From: Chitinophagaceae bacterium
Lineage (GTDB): Bacteria > Bacteroidota > Bacteroidia > Chitinophagales > Chitinophagaceae
DNA length: 64,000 nt
Reading direction: 5' to 3'
Assembly (NCBI GenBank): GCA_017307755.1
Contig: JAFKGQ010000010.1
Coordinates: 1-64,000 of the forward strand
In this document: piece by piece, positions 44,987-53,625 of the stretch
How the letters are laid out: every line of letters begins with the position of its first letter
How positions within the stretch are numbered: position 1 is the first letter of the stretch
Program-made: the position numbers and the translations under genes
The notes under the pieces: model-generated
What the model saw: only the letters and a program-made list of their open reading frames with translations
Databases searched by the model: none
Told to the model about the DNA's origin: nothing

Positions 44987-45565
44987 TCATATAAAGAAGA
45001 ATAAAAGGATAAGACTAAGCTCCGCCGTCAGCAAAGAGGAACGCAGGATGCTGATCGCTCTTGCCTTTTGGTTGAGGACGTTTTGGTTGCTGACCCCCAT
45101 TTGAGCAGCAACTTCCGAGGTGCTTAAATTATTGATATAGATCAGTTCGAAGATTCTGCGGCATTTATCAGGGAGAGATTCTATTTTTTTCGAGAGCGCA
45201 CCCAACACTTTGGCATTTATCATTTCATTTTTTTCATCGGCCTCCATCTCTTCCAGGTATTGTATCTCCTTATGCACCGTCCGTTGCTTTTGAAGAAATC
45301 GCAGGTAGTCGATACAGGCGTTCCGGCAGGTGACAAACAGAAAGGCCCTTATATTACTCAGGCTTTCAAAATTACCACGCAGACGCCAGAGTTTGATAAA
45401 CGTTTCGGATGTGATGTCCTGGGCTTCCGTCTCCTTACGGACCAGATTATACGCAAAAATGTACAACTCTTCATAACAGGAGTCATACACGCGCTTAAAT
45501 TCATCTCGATCGCCTTCGCGGAAGCGATCAATAGAAATGTCAGGTGTAAAAGTTTTACCACTCAT
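44987..45565 (-). CDS. ECF RNA polymerase sigma factor (SusC/FecR-linked)
   Basis: The 192-residue product has region 2 (about 20-90: YDSCYEELYIFAYNLV, DITSETFIKLW, IRAFLFVTCRNACIDYLR) and region 4 (about 130-180: LPDKCRRIFELIYINNLSTSEVAAQMGVSNQNVLNQKARAI). The hydrophobic C-terminal LSLILLFFFI is a common feature of Bacteroidota ECFs. It should be released by the FecR protein to transcribe the SusC/SusD/TlpA unit. Confidence 0.93.
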   Translation of the reverse strand: MSGKTFTPDISIDRFREGDRDEFKRVYDSCYEELYIFAYNLVRKETEAQDITSETFIKLWRLRGNFESLSNIRAFLFVTCRNACIDYLRFLQKQRTVHKEIQYLEEMEADEKNEMINAKVLGALSKKIESLPDKCRRIFELIYINNLSTSEVAAQMGVSNQNVLNQKARAISILRSSLLTAELSLILLFFFI

Positions 45566-46069
45566 ACCTAAGGTTAAAATGCTACTAATAGTACGAACAA
45601 CTAATTTTAACGTCAGGCGTGACCCGCGTCCGTTGTCCCTTTAACAGAACAAGGTACAGCATAAGGTTTTCGGGGGCTAGGGCCTGCTTCGGATAAGGTC
45701 ATCATGTGGATATTGGAAGATGAAAAATTACCTTGGTTGGCGACAGAGCCTAGGGTCGACAATGATAATATAATTGACCTGAATCAACCTTCTCTTAATC
45801 TCTTTTTCCCAAGCCTCTAACCAATTCACCCTAGAAAAAAACGCGGTATTTACTTAATAAGCAGTCGTATTTATACTACATTCTCCAACTAAGTGTTAGT
45901 GCTTATGGTTATATAAAGATCTGATTTTACACTGAAATCTGTTCTGAAAATACAAACATCTTCGGAAAAAAGAAATTCAAGAAATGCACACTTACGTCAA
46001 TTTATTGAATATCAGTCAAAAAGAGTGGGTGTTACCGTTTTGTAAAGTTCCCCCTCACCCCACCATTCC
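45566..46069. other. intergenic region upstream of the ECF sigma gene
   Basis: About 500 nt with no gene that I can support. A 38-codon plus-strand frame at 45704-45820 was considered and left out. The promoter of the leftward sigma gene should lie in the first 100 nt. No repeat or stable hairpin stands out. Confidence 0.55.
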
Positions 46070-46360
46070 TTATTGCTCTGCTCCAGGGCCTACCTCCGCC
46101 AACAACCACCCCGCCTCCAGCAACTCCTCAAAATGCCTGCAACGCATGAGAAGATCAGCCCGCTCACCCGCTTCACTGAACTCCGCATTATCCGTTGTGA
46201 TGCATGTTTCCACCATCGTCCATAATATATCCCGAAACTCATGCAAACGATAGTCGATAAAAAAACGACGGAACACCCGTAACGGCTCCTGCTGATCCTC
46301 TTCCTCCAAATAGATAATCTTATCGAAAAGCTCTCCCGACGATTGATTGAACTTAGACAT
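46070..46360 (-). CDS. conserved small acidic protein, function unknown
   Basis: The 96-residue product is soluble, helical and acidic, with GELFDKIIYLEEEDQQEPLRVFRRFFIDYRLHEFRDILWTMVETCITTDN. I recall similar proteins of this size near sigma/TonB genes in Chitinophaga-type genomes, without a named family. It has no membrane segment. The plus-strand frame over the same bases lacks any such character. It stands 200 nt downstream of the truncated FecR-like gene on the same strand. Confidence 0.6.
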   Translation of the reverse strand: MSKFNQSSGELFDKIIYLEEEDQQEPLRVFRRFFIDYRLHEFRDILWTMVETCITTDNAEFSEAGERADLLMRCRHFEELLEAGWLLAEVGPGAEQ

Positions 46361-46560
46361 AAAAATGATTAAAGATTAATGGATACTATTCTTATCCATC
46401 CAATCTATTAGGCGGGAAACTACCCAGAAAGTTGGTAGCATAAAATTAGGTAAAAACTCATCGTCCAGGCAAATAATCAGACATCGTTTGATCCGGATTT
46501 ATCCACAATTAAACTTGTTTAAGAATAATAATAATTAATATAATAATACCCGTTTAATTG

Positions 46561-46893
46561 CTATTTCTCATCCGGGGAGCCCTCCGATGGAAAGGAATCC
46601 AGGATACGTTGCCATACAGACATCCTCGCCTCCTTGACCCGGATCTTGTTAAATAATTCAAGGTTCCTCGCAATCCAAACGGCGTCGGATAATTGAGAAA
46701 AAAGCACACCGCTTTTATCCCTTTGATGACACCAATCTTTCAATTGCTGCAGATCCTCTTCAGTCGCCTCCTTTGTGAGGACATTAAACACTATTGTCGA
46801 AATTTCATTACTCAATTCAACCATATTGAAAAGTTTTATCATTTTTTCATCAGAATATCCAACTGGACGAACATAGGAAGCCCCGTCGGTCAA
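46561..46893 (-). CDS. free-standing FecR N-terminal (anti-sigma) domain
   Basis: The 110-residue product aligns with the cytoplasmic part of FecR proteins: ISTIVFNVLTKEATEEDLQQLKDWCHQRDKSGVLFSQLSD then EARMSVWQRIL, matching the same blocks of the full FecR at 43500. The membrane helix and periplasmic domain are absent and the protein ends in SEGSPDEK. ATG at 46842 may be the true start (MIKLFNMVELSNEISTIV). It could be a broken gene or a soluble anti-sigma factor for the ECF encoded divergently at 47336. Confidence 0.6.
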   Translation of the reverse strand: MTDGASYVRPVGYSDEKMIKLFNMVELSNEISTIVFNVLTKEATEEDLQQLKDWCHQRDKSGVLFSQLSDAVWIARNLELFNKIRVKEARMSVWQRILDSFPSEGSPDEK

Positions 46894-47335
46894 AATGGTA
46901 TTTTATGACCGTTACCTTATTGCCGGCAGAACAGACAATAAGAGTTCCGAGGCGGTATAGCCTCCGGTTTTTGGATAAGAGAATAATAGTTGGTGAAGGT
47001 TCAATGGTTCATGGCGGCAGCCATGGACGATCACCTATTTATATAGGAGATCTCTTCGCAGACAATAGGCTAGGCGAGAAGGCAAGGCATCCGTTAGATA
47101 ATGTGTCAGGCCGCCTGATAAGGCGCCATACAATATAAGAACGTGAGATCGTCCATTCTGTTAGTGAAGTTTTACTGCATTTTTGAGAAATCTTTCAGAT
47201 TACTATCAGGATTACCCGCTTAACACAGACCAATTTCCTCAAACTAAAAGGTAATTCACGATAGTAATTTTTTTACACTGCGTAAAAAATTGTATTTTAA
47301 CCTAACTAGACCTTAACCCTTAACATCCATCTTTA
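46894..47335. other. divergent intergenic region before the second ECF sigma gene
   Basis: Holds a perfect small hairpin CATGGC-GGCA-GCCATG at 47010-47025 and the inverted repeat at 47269-47289. No coding frame is convincing. Promoters for both the truncated FecR-like gene and the ECF gene should be here. Confidence 0.55.
47269..47289. promoter_or_regulatory. inverted repeat upstream of the second ECF sigma gene
   Basis: TTTTTTAC and GTAAAAAA flank a 5-nt ACTGC centre, 46 nt before the sigma start codon. The symmetry suggests a dimeric regulator site overlapping the promoter; AT content could also produce it by chance. Confidence 0.45.
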
Positions 47336-47902
47336 ATGACCAACAACAACCTATCCTTATCCATGGACGATTTCTCCATGGACGACTTTCGTAATGGGAA
47401 ACAGGAAGCCTTTGAAAAAGTGTATGCATCGTTTAAGCAAGCCATTTACTACTTTGTTAAAGAAATTGTCGCTCATGAGCAGGAAGCTGACGATATAACT
47501 ACGGAGACATTCACAAAACTGTGGAAATTACGAGCAAACTTCACAAGCCTCAATAAGATCAGATCATTCCTCTACGTTACGGCCCGCAATGCGTCTGTCG
47601 ATTATCTGCGGAAAGTGGACAGGGACAGACTCTTATTGAGCCAATTCCTCCTTCATTTTCAAAACGATCAGGAGATCATCAACGAAACCAATCGCCCGGA
47701 AGTTATCGCCCGCATCAACGAGGCCTCCAGGAATCTGTCCCCTCAATGCCGCCAGATTATCGAACTTCTTTTTATAGAAGGGCTTTCCATTCAGCAGACA
47801 GCTGATAGACTTGGCACCAGCGCCCTGACTGTCCGGGTCCAGAAGAAAAAAGCGCTCGATACCTTACGGCGACAGATCATTGCCCGGCCAGGAGGCCTAT
47901 GA
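47336..47902 (+). CDS. ECF RNA polymerase sigma factor
   Basis: The 188-residue product has region 2 (YASFKQAIYYFVKEIV, DITTETFTKLW, IRSFLYVTARNASVDYLRKV) and region 4 (LSPQCRQIIELLFIEGLSIQQTADRLGTSALTVRVQKKKAL). The N-terminus carries a duplicated MDDFSMDDF encoded by a 15-nt direct repeat, so initiation could also occur at the second or third ATG. No SusC/SusD follows; the only nearby candidate anti-sigma is the truncated FecR-like protein in the divergent gene. Confidence 0.92.
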   Translation: MTNNNLSLSMDDFSMDDFRNGKQEAFEKVYASFKQAIYYFVKEIVAHEQEADDITTETFTKLWKLRANFTSLNKIRSFLYVTARNASVDYLRKVDRDRLLLSQFLLHFQNDQEIINETNRPEVIARINEASRNLSPQCRQIIELLFIEGLSIQQTADRLGTSALTVRVQKKKALDTLRRQIIARPGGL

Positions 47903-47911
47903 CCTTCTTTT

Positions 47912-47943
47912 CAAAAATAAAAAGCCGATCATCGCTGATCGGC
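47912..47943. terminator. hairpin after the second ECF sigma gene
   Basis: GCCGATCA (47924-47931) and TGATCGGC (47936-47943) with a TCGC tetraloop, preceded by an A-rich run. Read on the minus strand it is a standard terminator with T-run; on the plus strand it would be a hairpin 21 nt after the sigma stop. Confidence 0.6.
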
Positions 47944-48123
47944 ATCCTGATCGGGTTCGTACCCATTTTATCGGGCCGGCATAGTAACCTTTCCAGCCCT
48001 CCCCGTCAATACCCTGTTAGTTGTAATTTTATTTACCACTCCACATTTCTTTTATCACTCTAATAAAAAAGACCTATCTTGTGGCCTAATTAAACCGCAT
48101 GCCTATCGGGAAAAAATTTCATC

Positions 48124-48142
48124 TTGGTTATCCATTAACCAA
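48124..48142. promoter_or_regulatory. operator palindrome before the XRE gene
   Basis: TTGGTTA and TAACCAA form a perfect 7-bp inverted repeat with a 5-nt centre (TCCAT), ending 8 nt before the XRE start codon. Autoregulation by the XRE protein is likely. Confidence 0.6.
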
Positions 48143-48150
48143 ACCAATCC

Positions 48151-48399
48151 ATGACTACAGCAGAAAAAGAAATCCTCAAAAAGAGATTCGGAGCCACTAT
48201 TCAGGACCTCCGGGAAAAAAAACGACTCAGCCTGAGACAGGTCGCCGCCAATTGTAATCTCGACAATAGCAAGATCGCCAAGATCGAAGACGGGAGATTC
48301 AACGTTTCCTTATCCACCATCGTCGAACTCGCACGAGGCCTGGAAACCCATCCCTCCAAACTATTTGTAGGTGATTTTAATTGGTTCGCATTAGTCTAA
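48151..48399 (+). CDS. XRE family helix-turn-helix regulator
   Basis: The 82-residue product is one HTH_3 domain: FGATIQDLREKKRLSLRQVAANCNLDNSKIAKIEDGRFNVSLSTIVELARGLETHPSKLFV. It has no effector domain. The palindrome directly upstream is the probable target. There is no toxin-like partner next to it: the following gene is a convergent ECF sigma factor. Role otherwise unknown. Confidence 0.88.
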   Translation: MTTAEKEILKKRFGATIQDLREKKRLSLRQVAANCNLDNSKIAKIEDGRFNVSLSTIVELARGLETHPSKLFVGDFNWFALV

Positions 48400-48515
48400 A
48401 CCCCACCTTAAAAAAACTATGCCTCAACCAGGGTCCGGACCATCCGGTAACCTGGGTCGCCGGACTACTGGATCAGGCACGAACCCTCTCTTTAATACCC
48501 CGCTCTCCCAAAATA

Positions 48516-49091
48516 TCAGTCAGATTGAAAAGGATGATAAAAAAGATCCTTCTGCAGCAACACATTCCTCAGCTTATTTAACGCACTGGCCCTATGCCGG
48601 TGCACAGTCGAAAGACTCAACCCCAACAACTCCGCTACCTCCCGCGCTTTCTTTCTATTAAAAAATATCAACTTGAACACCTCCCGGCACCTTGGCGGCA
48701 ACCGCTCCACCTGCCGGCCAATCTCTTTTAATAACTCTACCTGCGCCCGCTCACCATCGCCCGCCAACTCCCCCTCCCTCGATAGATAACGGATCTCCTT
48801 ATGAGACGCCATATGACTTTGTCTCGACCGAAGTATATCAAAACAGGCATTCCGACAAGTGAGATATAAAAACCCCCTTACATTGGCAACATTCTTAAAC
48901 CGGGCATGCTCCCGCCATAGCTTGACAAAACACTCCGAAGTAATATCATTGGCATCCGCAGCATCCCGCACCAGCCGGTAGGCAAAAAAGAATAGCTTGT
49001 TATAATGATATAGATAGATCTCTTTGAGCGCCTGGCGATCACCAGCCCTCAGTCTGACGATGAGTCCATTATCCAATTGGCCTGTATTCAT
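48516..49091 (-). CDS. ECF RNA polymerase sigma factor, orphan
   Basis: The 191-residue product has region 2 (YHYNKLFFFAYRLVRDAADANDITSECFVKLWREH, VRGFLYLTCRNACFDILR) and region 4 (LPPRCREVFKLIFFNRKKAREVAELLGLSLSTVHRHRASAL). It is the third ECF sigma gene within 4.1 kb and has no FecR, SusC or SusD gene beside it. Its regulon and anti-sigma cannot be read here. Confidence 0.92.
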   Translation of the reverse strand: MNTGQLDNGLIVRLRAGDRQALKEIYLYHYNKLFFFAYRLVRDAADANDITSECFVKLWREHARFKNVANVRGFLYLTCRNACFDILRSRQSHMASHKEIRYLSREGELAGDGERAQVELLKEIGRQVERLPPRCREVFKLIFFNRKKAREVAELLGLSLSTVHRHRASALNKLRNVLLQKDLFYHPFQSD

Positions 49092-49224
49092 GGGATGTCT
49101 TCGGTTTACATACTCTTAATACGGCCAAAGCGGAAATTTTATGAACGCAACCGGAAAAATTTAATCCTCATTCCGGAAACATCTCCAAAGTGGTCAAAAT
49201 CAATATGATTAATGGCTAATCTTT

Positions 49225-50592
49225 TTAGTTCTCACTTACAATACCTTTCACCAGCTTCCCATCCGGACAAGTAAATGGCACCTCGAGCAGCCGGGCTATC
49301 AGTGGCGCTATGTCTGTTACGCAAAGATCTGGTATTACCCCTCCCTTACGAATACCTGCACCAACAGCAATAAATCCTGTATACATCTGAGGATTATTGG
49401 GGTCATAACCATGATGACCTCCGGAAACAGTGTAAAAAGCCCCTTCGAGTTCATTTTGCTGGATCTGTGTTCCTGGTCCGTGGTTAGCCACCGGGGCCGG
49501 TTTTGTAGATCCGCTAAATACTAGACCTGGTTCCGCACTAAGTGCGATTAACGCAGCTGAGTCCACCCCCATTTCATCCAACTCCTTTCTGTCTATGATG
49601 CGGAAAAGCCTTCTTTTTTCGTTCGGAAGGGTATTCAATTTCTCCGTTACCACTTTAATAAGGTCAGCATTGCTGACTGTACTTATGGAGCTGCGATATA
49701 AAAAAGCGCTCCCACCAGCTGCTATAAATCTTGCATCAATGTCTTTAATCAATAAGTTGGGTCTGAATGCCTGATTAATAGTGCTAAATCCATGGTCACC
49801 TACGATGATAACAGCTGTGCTTTCTTTTAACCCGCTCCTCTGAATAGCCTCCAGCATATCTCCGATGGCATGATCATTACATGCTGCTGCCAGCTTTACC
49901 GAATCATGGTCGCGGCCATACCCATGCTGCATACCATCCACGCACGCAAAGTGAACTGCCAGGAAGGAGGGCTTGTGTGTCCTAAAAATATACCCTGCTG
50001 CGCGAGCCGCCTGCTCATCCAGGCTAAGGTATTCTTCGTTCATGGAATTACTATCCAACTTCCCCGTTGCATTCTGTTCGACCTCTTCAATTAGGCCAGG
50101 TGTGGCATATTTTCGTGCTTCCGTGATCCTGTCACTCCCACCATTTGGTCCCGAATCCCATATCTCAGGGATATCCCAGGTAATATCTTTACCTACACTT
50201 GGCGGCCATTCTACAGAGGCAGTCGTCATACCTGATTTCTTTAATACCTGCCATATTGTAGGCGCCTTGATTGAATCCATAAACCAGTTCCATTCACCTT
50301 TGCTGTTTTTTGGCTGATTGTAACAAATCCCGGAACGCGCCGGTAGAGCTCCCGTTACCATCGCAGCGTGAGCAGGATACGTATAAGCCGGAAATACGCT
50401 TTTAAGATGCTTTGCATACGTCCCCTGCTGCATTAATAATTGTAAGTTAGGGGTCGGCCAACTTTTGTCCAGGTACATGTCAGGACGGAACCCGTCAATA
50501 CTGATCAATACCACATGCCGGACGGACTGGCCCGTCGCAAATATCCGGACAGCCAGCAAACAAAGACAGATAATAGTTAAACGCTTTTTCAT
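49225..50592 (-). CDS. alkaline phosphatase superfamily, nucleotide pyrophosphatase/phosphodiesterase
   Basis: The 455-residue product has a signal peptide (about 1-20) and an ENPP-type fold: metal site D in VVLISIDGFRPDMYL, nucleophile T71 in VFPAYTYPAHAAMVTG, VHFACVDGMQHGYG, and IIVGDHGFS and a late VANHGPG histidine. Family enzymes hydrolyse phosphodiester or pyrophosphate bonds of nucleotides and phospholipid head groups, with two zinc ions, in the periplasm. Substrate unknown. It follows the aminotransferase gene by 54 nt on the same strand. Confidence 0.9.
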   Translation of the reverse strand: MKKRLTIICLCLLAVRIFATGQSVRHVVLISIDGFRPDMYLDKSWPTPNLQLLMQQGTYAKHLKSVFPAYTYPAHAAMVTGALPARSGICYNQPKNSKGEWNWFMDSIKAPTIWQVLKKSGMTTASVEWPPSVGKDITWDIPEIWDSGPNGGSDRITEARKYATPGLIEEVEQNATGKLDSNSMNEEYLSLDEQAARAAGYIFRTHKPSFLAVHFACVDGMQHGYGRDHDSVKLAAACNDHAIGDMLEAIQRSGLKESTAVIIVGDHGFSTINQAFRPNLLIKDIDARFIAAGGSAFLYRSSISTVSNADLIKVVTEKLNTLPNEKRRLFRIIDRKELDEMGVDSAALIALSAEPGLVFSGSTKPAPVANHGPGTQIQQNELEGAFYTVSGGHHGYDPNNPQMYTGFIAVGAGIRKGGVIPDLCVTDIAPLIARLLEVPFTCPDGKLVKGIVSEN

Positions 50593-50646
50593 ATTTGCTA
50601 CTACGCAAATCCTTTCCGTTTAACTACACAAAAGAAGATTAAATTT

Positions 50647-51867
50647 TTATGAACCCCCAATACAGGACAGTATAATCTCACAAGCCTTCCCTATCTCTTC
50701 CTCCGTGATGGGCAGCGGCGGAGCGATCCGCATGCACTGCGGCGCAAAAAGATACCAATCCGTCAGCACCCCTCTTTCAATACATTTATCGATCACCCGC
50801 TTGTTTGTCTCAAAGCTGTCAAACTCCACGGCCATCAGCAACCCACAGCTGCGTATATCCCGGATAGCAGGATGCACCAGCAGCCGGCGGAACAACGCCT
50901 CCTTCCGGGTCACCTCCCCCATCCATTTTTCCTCCAACAGGACTTCCAGCGAGGCAAGACCCGCCGCACAGCAGACAGGATGACCGCCAAAGGTTGTAAT
51001 ATGCCCCAGCACAGGATCACCCGTCAATGCCCACATACGCTCTTTGTCCGCGATAAAGGCCCCCAGGGGCATACCTCCGCCCAGAGCCTTGCCCAACAAC
51101 AGGATGTCAGGTACCACATCATAGTTTTCAAAACCCCAAAGTTTACCCGTCCTGCCAAAACCGGCCTGTATCTCATCCAGCACCAACAATGCGCCCGTCT
51201 CGTCACACCGCCGCCGCAACGCCTTCATCCACGACTTATCCGGCGTATATATGCCCCGCTCAGCCTGTACGGTTTCTGCGATCACACAAGCCGTCCTATC
51301 CGTGATCCACTCCAGACTGCCGGGATCATTATACCGCACATGCCGCACCCCGGGCAATAAAGGTCTATACGCATTACGCCAGTATTCATCCCCCATGATA
51401 CTCAAAGCCCCTTGTGTGCTACCATGATACGACTGGTCAAAAGCGACGATCTCGGTACGCCCTGTCACCCGCTTGGCCAGTTTCATCGCACCTTCCGTAG
51501 CCTCTGCGCCCGAATTGGTAAAATAAACGCTGTTTAACGCAGCCGGCAGATGAGCCGCCAGCAACGTAGCATACCGCACCTGGGGAGACTGTATCAACTC
51601 CCCATACACCAGCACATGGAGATACTGGTCCGCCTGGTCTTTGATGGCCTGTACTATGCGCGGATGTCTATGACCGGTGTTGCAGACACTGATGCCTCCT
51701 ATCAGGTCTATATACGCCTTACCGGAAGGGTCATACAAATAAATGCCTTCAGCCCGGGCAATCTCAATACCCAGCGGGTTGGGGGAGGTCTGCGCTACAT
51801 GTCGCAGGAATAATTGGCGTATGTCCATGCCCCCCTTGTTGTTGGAATTAATATTCATTATGGGCAA
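50647..51867 (-). CDS. class III PLP-dependent aminotransferase
   Basis: The 406-residue product has the class III omega-aminotransferase fold: YIDLIGGISVCNTGHRHPRI, YFTNSGAEATEGAMKLAKRVTGR, LVLDEIQAGFGRTGKLWGFE and the PLP lysine K260 in LLLGKALGGGMPLGAF. It belongs to the acetylornithine/ornithine/4-aminobutyrate group, but no arginine-pathway gene is adjacent, so the substrate is open. A short membrane-protein gene ends 7 nt upstream on the same strand. Confidence 0.9.
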   Translation of the reverse strand: MPIMNINSNNKGGMDIRQLFLRHVAQTSPNPLGIEIARAEGIYLYDPSGKAYIDLIGGISVCNTGHRHPRIVQAIKDQADQYLHVLVYGELIQSPQVRYATLLAAHLPAALNSVYFTNSGAEATEGAMKLAKRVTGRTEIVAFDQSYHGSTQGALSIMGDEYWRNAYRPLLPGVRHVRYNDPGSLEWITDRTACVIAETVQAERGIYTPDKSWMKALRRRCDETGALLVLDEIQAGFGRTGKLWGFENYDVVPDILLLGKALGGGMPLGAFIADKERMWALTGDPVLGHITTFGGHPVCCAAGLASLEVLLEEKWMGEVTRKEALFRRLLVHPAIRDIRSCGLLMAVEFDSFETNKRVIDKCIERGVLTDWYLFAPQCMRIAPPLPITEEEIGKACEIILSCIGGS

Positions 51868-51874
51868 AGTTAAT

Positions 51875-52081
51875 TCAGCTTACCTTCTTATTTGCAGAGG
51901 AATCTGTCGGAGGGGTAGGAATCGCTTCTATCTGCCACCAATTGCTGAAGGACATTTTGATGTGCTTGTTGGAGAATACCACTATAATGGTAATGATCAC
52001 AATACCCACTACAATTGCAACAATATTGGGATTTAATCTCTTCGGGTCGAGTAGCCCGTAAATGTTCTTTCGTGAAGACAT
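51875..52081 (-). CDS. small single-helix membrane protein
   Basis: The 68-residue product has one membrane helix (about 19-37, IVAIVVGIVIITIIVVF) and a charged C-terminal tail. It ends 7 nt before the aminotransferase start. The gene at 52363-52569 encodes a protein of identical length and plan (helix, basic turn, polar Lys/Pro tail), so the two may be distant paralogues. Function unknown. Confidence 0.5.
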   Translation of the reverse strand: MSSRKNIYGLLDPKRLNPNIVAIVVGIVIITIIVVFSNKHIKMSFSNWWQIEAIPTPPTDSSANKKVS

Positions 52082-52362
52082 TGCTTCAATGTTTTTACAT
52101 CATTTTGAAATAAATACACACTCCAAACTATGTCCATCAGAACATAGCCTGCATCTCTTGTTCAAGAATCCTAAGGATGCTCCTTTCGGAGTGCGAATCA
52201 AAATGAAGGCATAATAGAAGCACTTATTTTAATTTGGTTACTATAGCTACTACTATGCAAACATCGAAACCGAAAGCAAAATACAGAGATTTCCAAATCC
52301 TAAAAAGAATTTATCTGTGTACTTTTCTTTTTTCAGAATAGTATTTTAACACACGCCAGGTG

Positions 52363-52569
52363 TTACTGTCTGGAATTGCTCTTAGGCTGTGTCTTCCTCT
52401 TCTTTACAGCAGGCTTATCGGGAGGAATATTCAATTCTATCTCCCCCTTACGGAGATTAATTCGCCCATGCCTTTTACTGATTGTAATTATCGCAACAAT
52501 AACGATGATGGGAACCCATAAAAACAACAACGCCGGGCTGACAAGATCAGATAGTAATATAAACCTCAT
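52363..52569 (-). CDS. small single-helix membrane protein, second
   Basis: The 68-residue product has a hydrophobic segment (about 8-29, SPALLFLWVPIIVIVAIITI), then SKRHGRINLRKGEIELNIPPDKPAVKKRK. It resembles the protein at 51875 in length and layout. No family is recognised. The frame is clean and the composition is protein-like, but the evidence for expression is only its form. Confidence 0.45.
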   Translation of the reverse strand: MRFILLSDLVSPALLFLWVPIIVIVAIITISKRHGRINLRKGEIELNIPPDKPAVKKRKTQPKSNSRQ

Positions 52570-52731
52570 AACAATTCATTTACCCGGATCTCTCCGGATG
52601 TTATAAAAATTACCATAGCCCGTCTGCCTTACATATTGTATAGTAAGGCCCTTGGTTAATTACTGGCGCGTTGTTTATGAATCGTAGAAGGTTTCAAGTT
52701 TACTATCACGGGCTAAGCGCACCAGTACTCA

Positions 52732-52869
52732 CTAATGTTGAACTTCAAATATCTTAATTCTTGTTATCCCGGCAAAATTTCCTGCCGGTATTAATCCTAT
52801 AATTGAGGCGATACCTAAGAAAAAAAAGAAAAATCCACCAAAAAGTGCTAAATTCTTATCAGGCAACAT
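52732..52869 (-). CDS. very small hydrophobic protein, 45 residues
   Basis: ATG at 52869 opens a 45-codon frame: MLPDKNLALFGGFFFFFLG then IASIIGLIPAGNF and a polar end, one membrane segment. It is the third of a series of leftward small membrane-protein genes. An AT-rich stretch, but no Shine-Dalgarno sequence, precedes the ATG, as is usual in Bacteroidota. Low confidence. Confidence 0.35.
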   Translation of the reverse strand: MLPDKNLALFGGFFFFFLGIASIIGLIPAGNFAGITRIKIFEVQH

Positions 52870-52958
52870 TAAAATTTGAAAAAGGAGTTATTTGATAGCC
52901 CCTCTGTTGTCAGGAGTTTAAAAAATTGTAGGATATTCGTATAACAAAAAGCATTACC

Positions 52959-53498
52959 ATGGCCACCATTCTCCCCGTCGAAGGAAAATTCCCCAAATTT
53001 GGAAAAGACTGTTTTGTCGCCCCGAATGCTACCGTGGTAGGAGACGTCGAGATCGGCGACGGGACGAGCATCTGGTTTAATGCCGTCGTACGCGGCGACG
53101 TCAATAGCATCCGCATCGGAAGTAAGGTCAACATACAGGACGGCGTGGTCATACATGCCACCTACCAGAAATCCAAAACCTTTATTGGCAACAACGTCTC
53201 CATCGGTCATAACGCGATCATACACGGCTGCAAATTATGCGACAAGGTCCTCGTCGGCATGGGCGCCATCATCATGGACAATGCCGAGGTCGGCAGCAAC
53301 ACCATCATCGCAGCCGGCGCAGTCGTATTGGAAGGCACCAAGATAGAGAGCGGCACCATCTACGGTGGCATCCCCGCCCGCAAGATCAAGGACATCCCCG
53401 TAGACCTGATCACGGGCCAGATCGACCGCATAGCGGAACATTATACGCTGTACGCCAGTTGGTTCAAGGATTCCAATGACGCCCCCCCTGCTAAGTGA
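52959..53498 (+). CDS. gamma carbonic anhydrase-like protein
   Basis: The 179-residue product is a left-handed beta helix with hexapeptide repeats (GDVEIGDGTSIWFNAVVRGDVNSIRIG, GAIIMDNAEVGSNTIIAAGAVVLEG). The three metal-binding histidines are H66, H84 and H89 (VIHATY, IGHNAIIHG). Family members form trimers; many, such as YrdA/CaiE relatives, lack proven carbonic anhydrase activity because of missing loop residues, and this short form is of that type. Confidence 0.9.
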   Translation: MATILPVEGKFPKFGKDCFVAPNATVVGDVEIGDGTSIWFNAVVRGDVNSIRIGSKVNIQDGVVIHATYQKSKTFIGNNVSIGHNAIIHGCKLCDKVLVGMGAIIMDNAEVGSNTIIAAGAVVLEGTKIESGTIYGGIPARKIKDIPVDLITGQIDRIAEHYTLYASWFKDSNDAPPAK

Positions 53499-53625
53499 TT
53501 ATTTAGCTGCGAATAAGGACAAAAACCTACCTACTTACCTTAGTTCCCATTCGTTAATACACGGGCTCCCCCTTGCTTTTTCAAAATAATATTTGTAGGT
53601 TTAAATCGTTTATTAAAGAGATTTA

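Noticed and set aside
45704..45820. 38-codon plus-strand frame beginning MWILEDEKLPWL
   Set aside because: It has no ribosome-binding signal, known homologue or supporting context; length is within chance for this gap.
45984..46253. Plus-strand 89-codon frame opposite the 46070-46360 gene
   Set aside because: Serine/proline-rich composition typical of an antisense shadow; the minus-strand frame looks like a real acidic helical protein.
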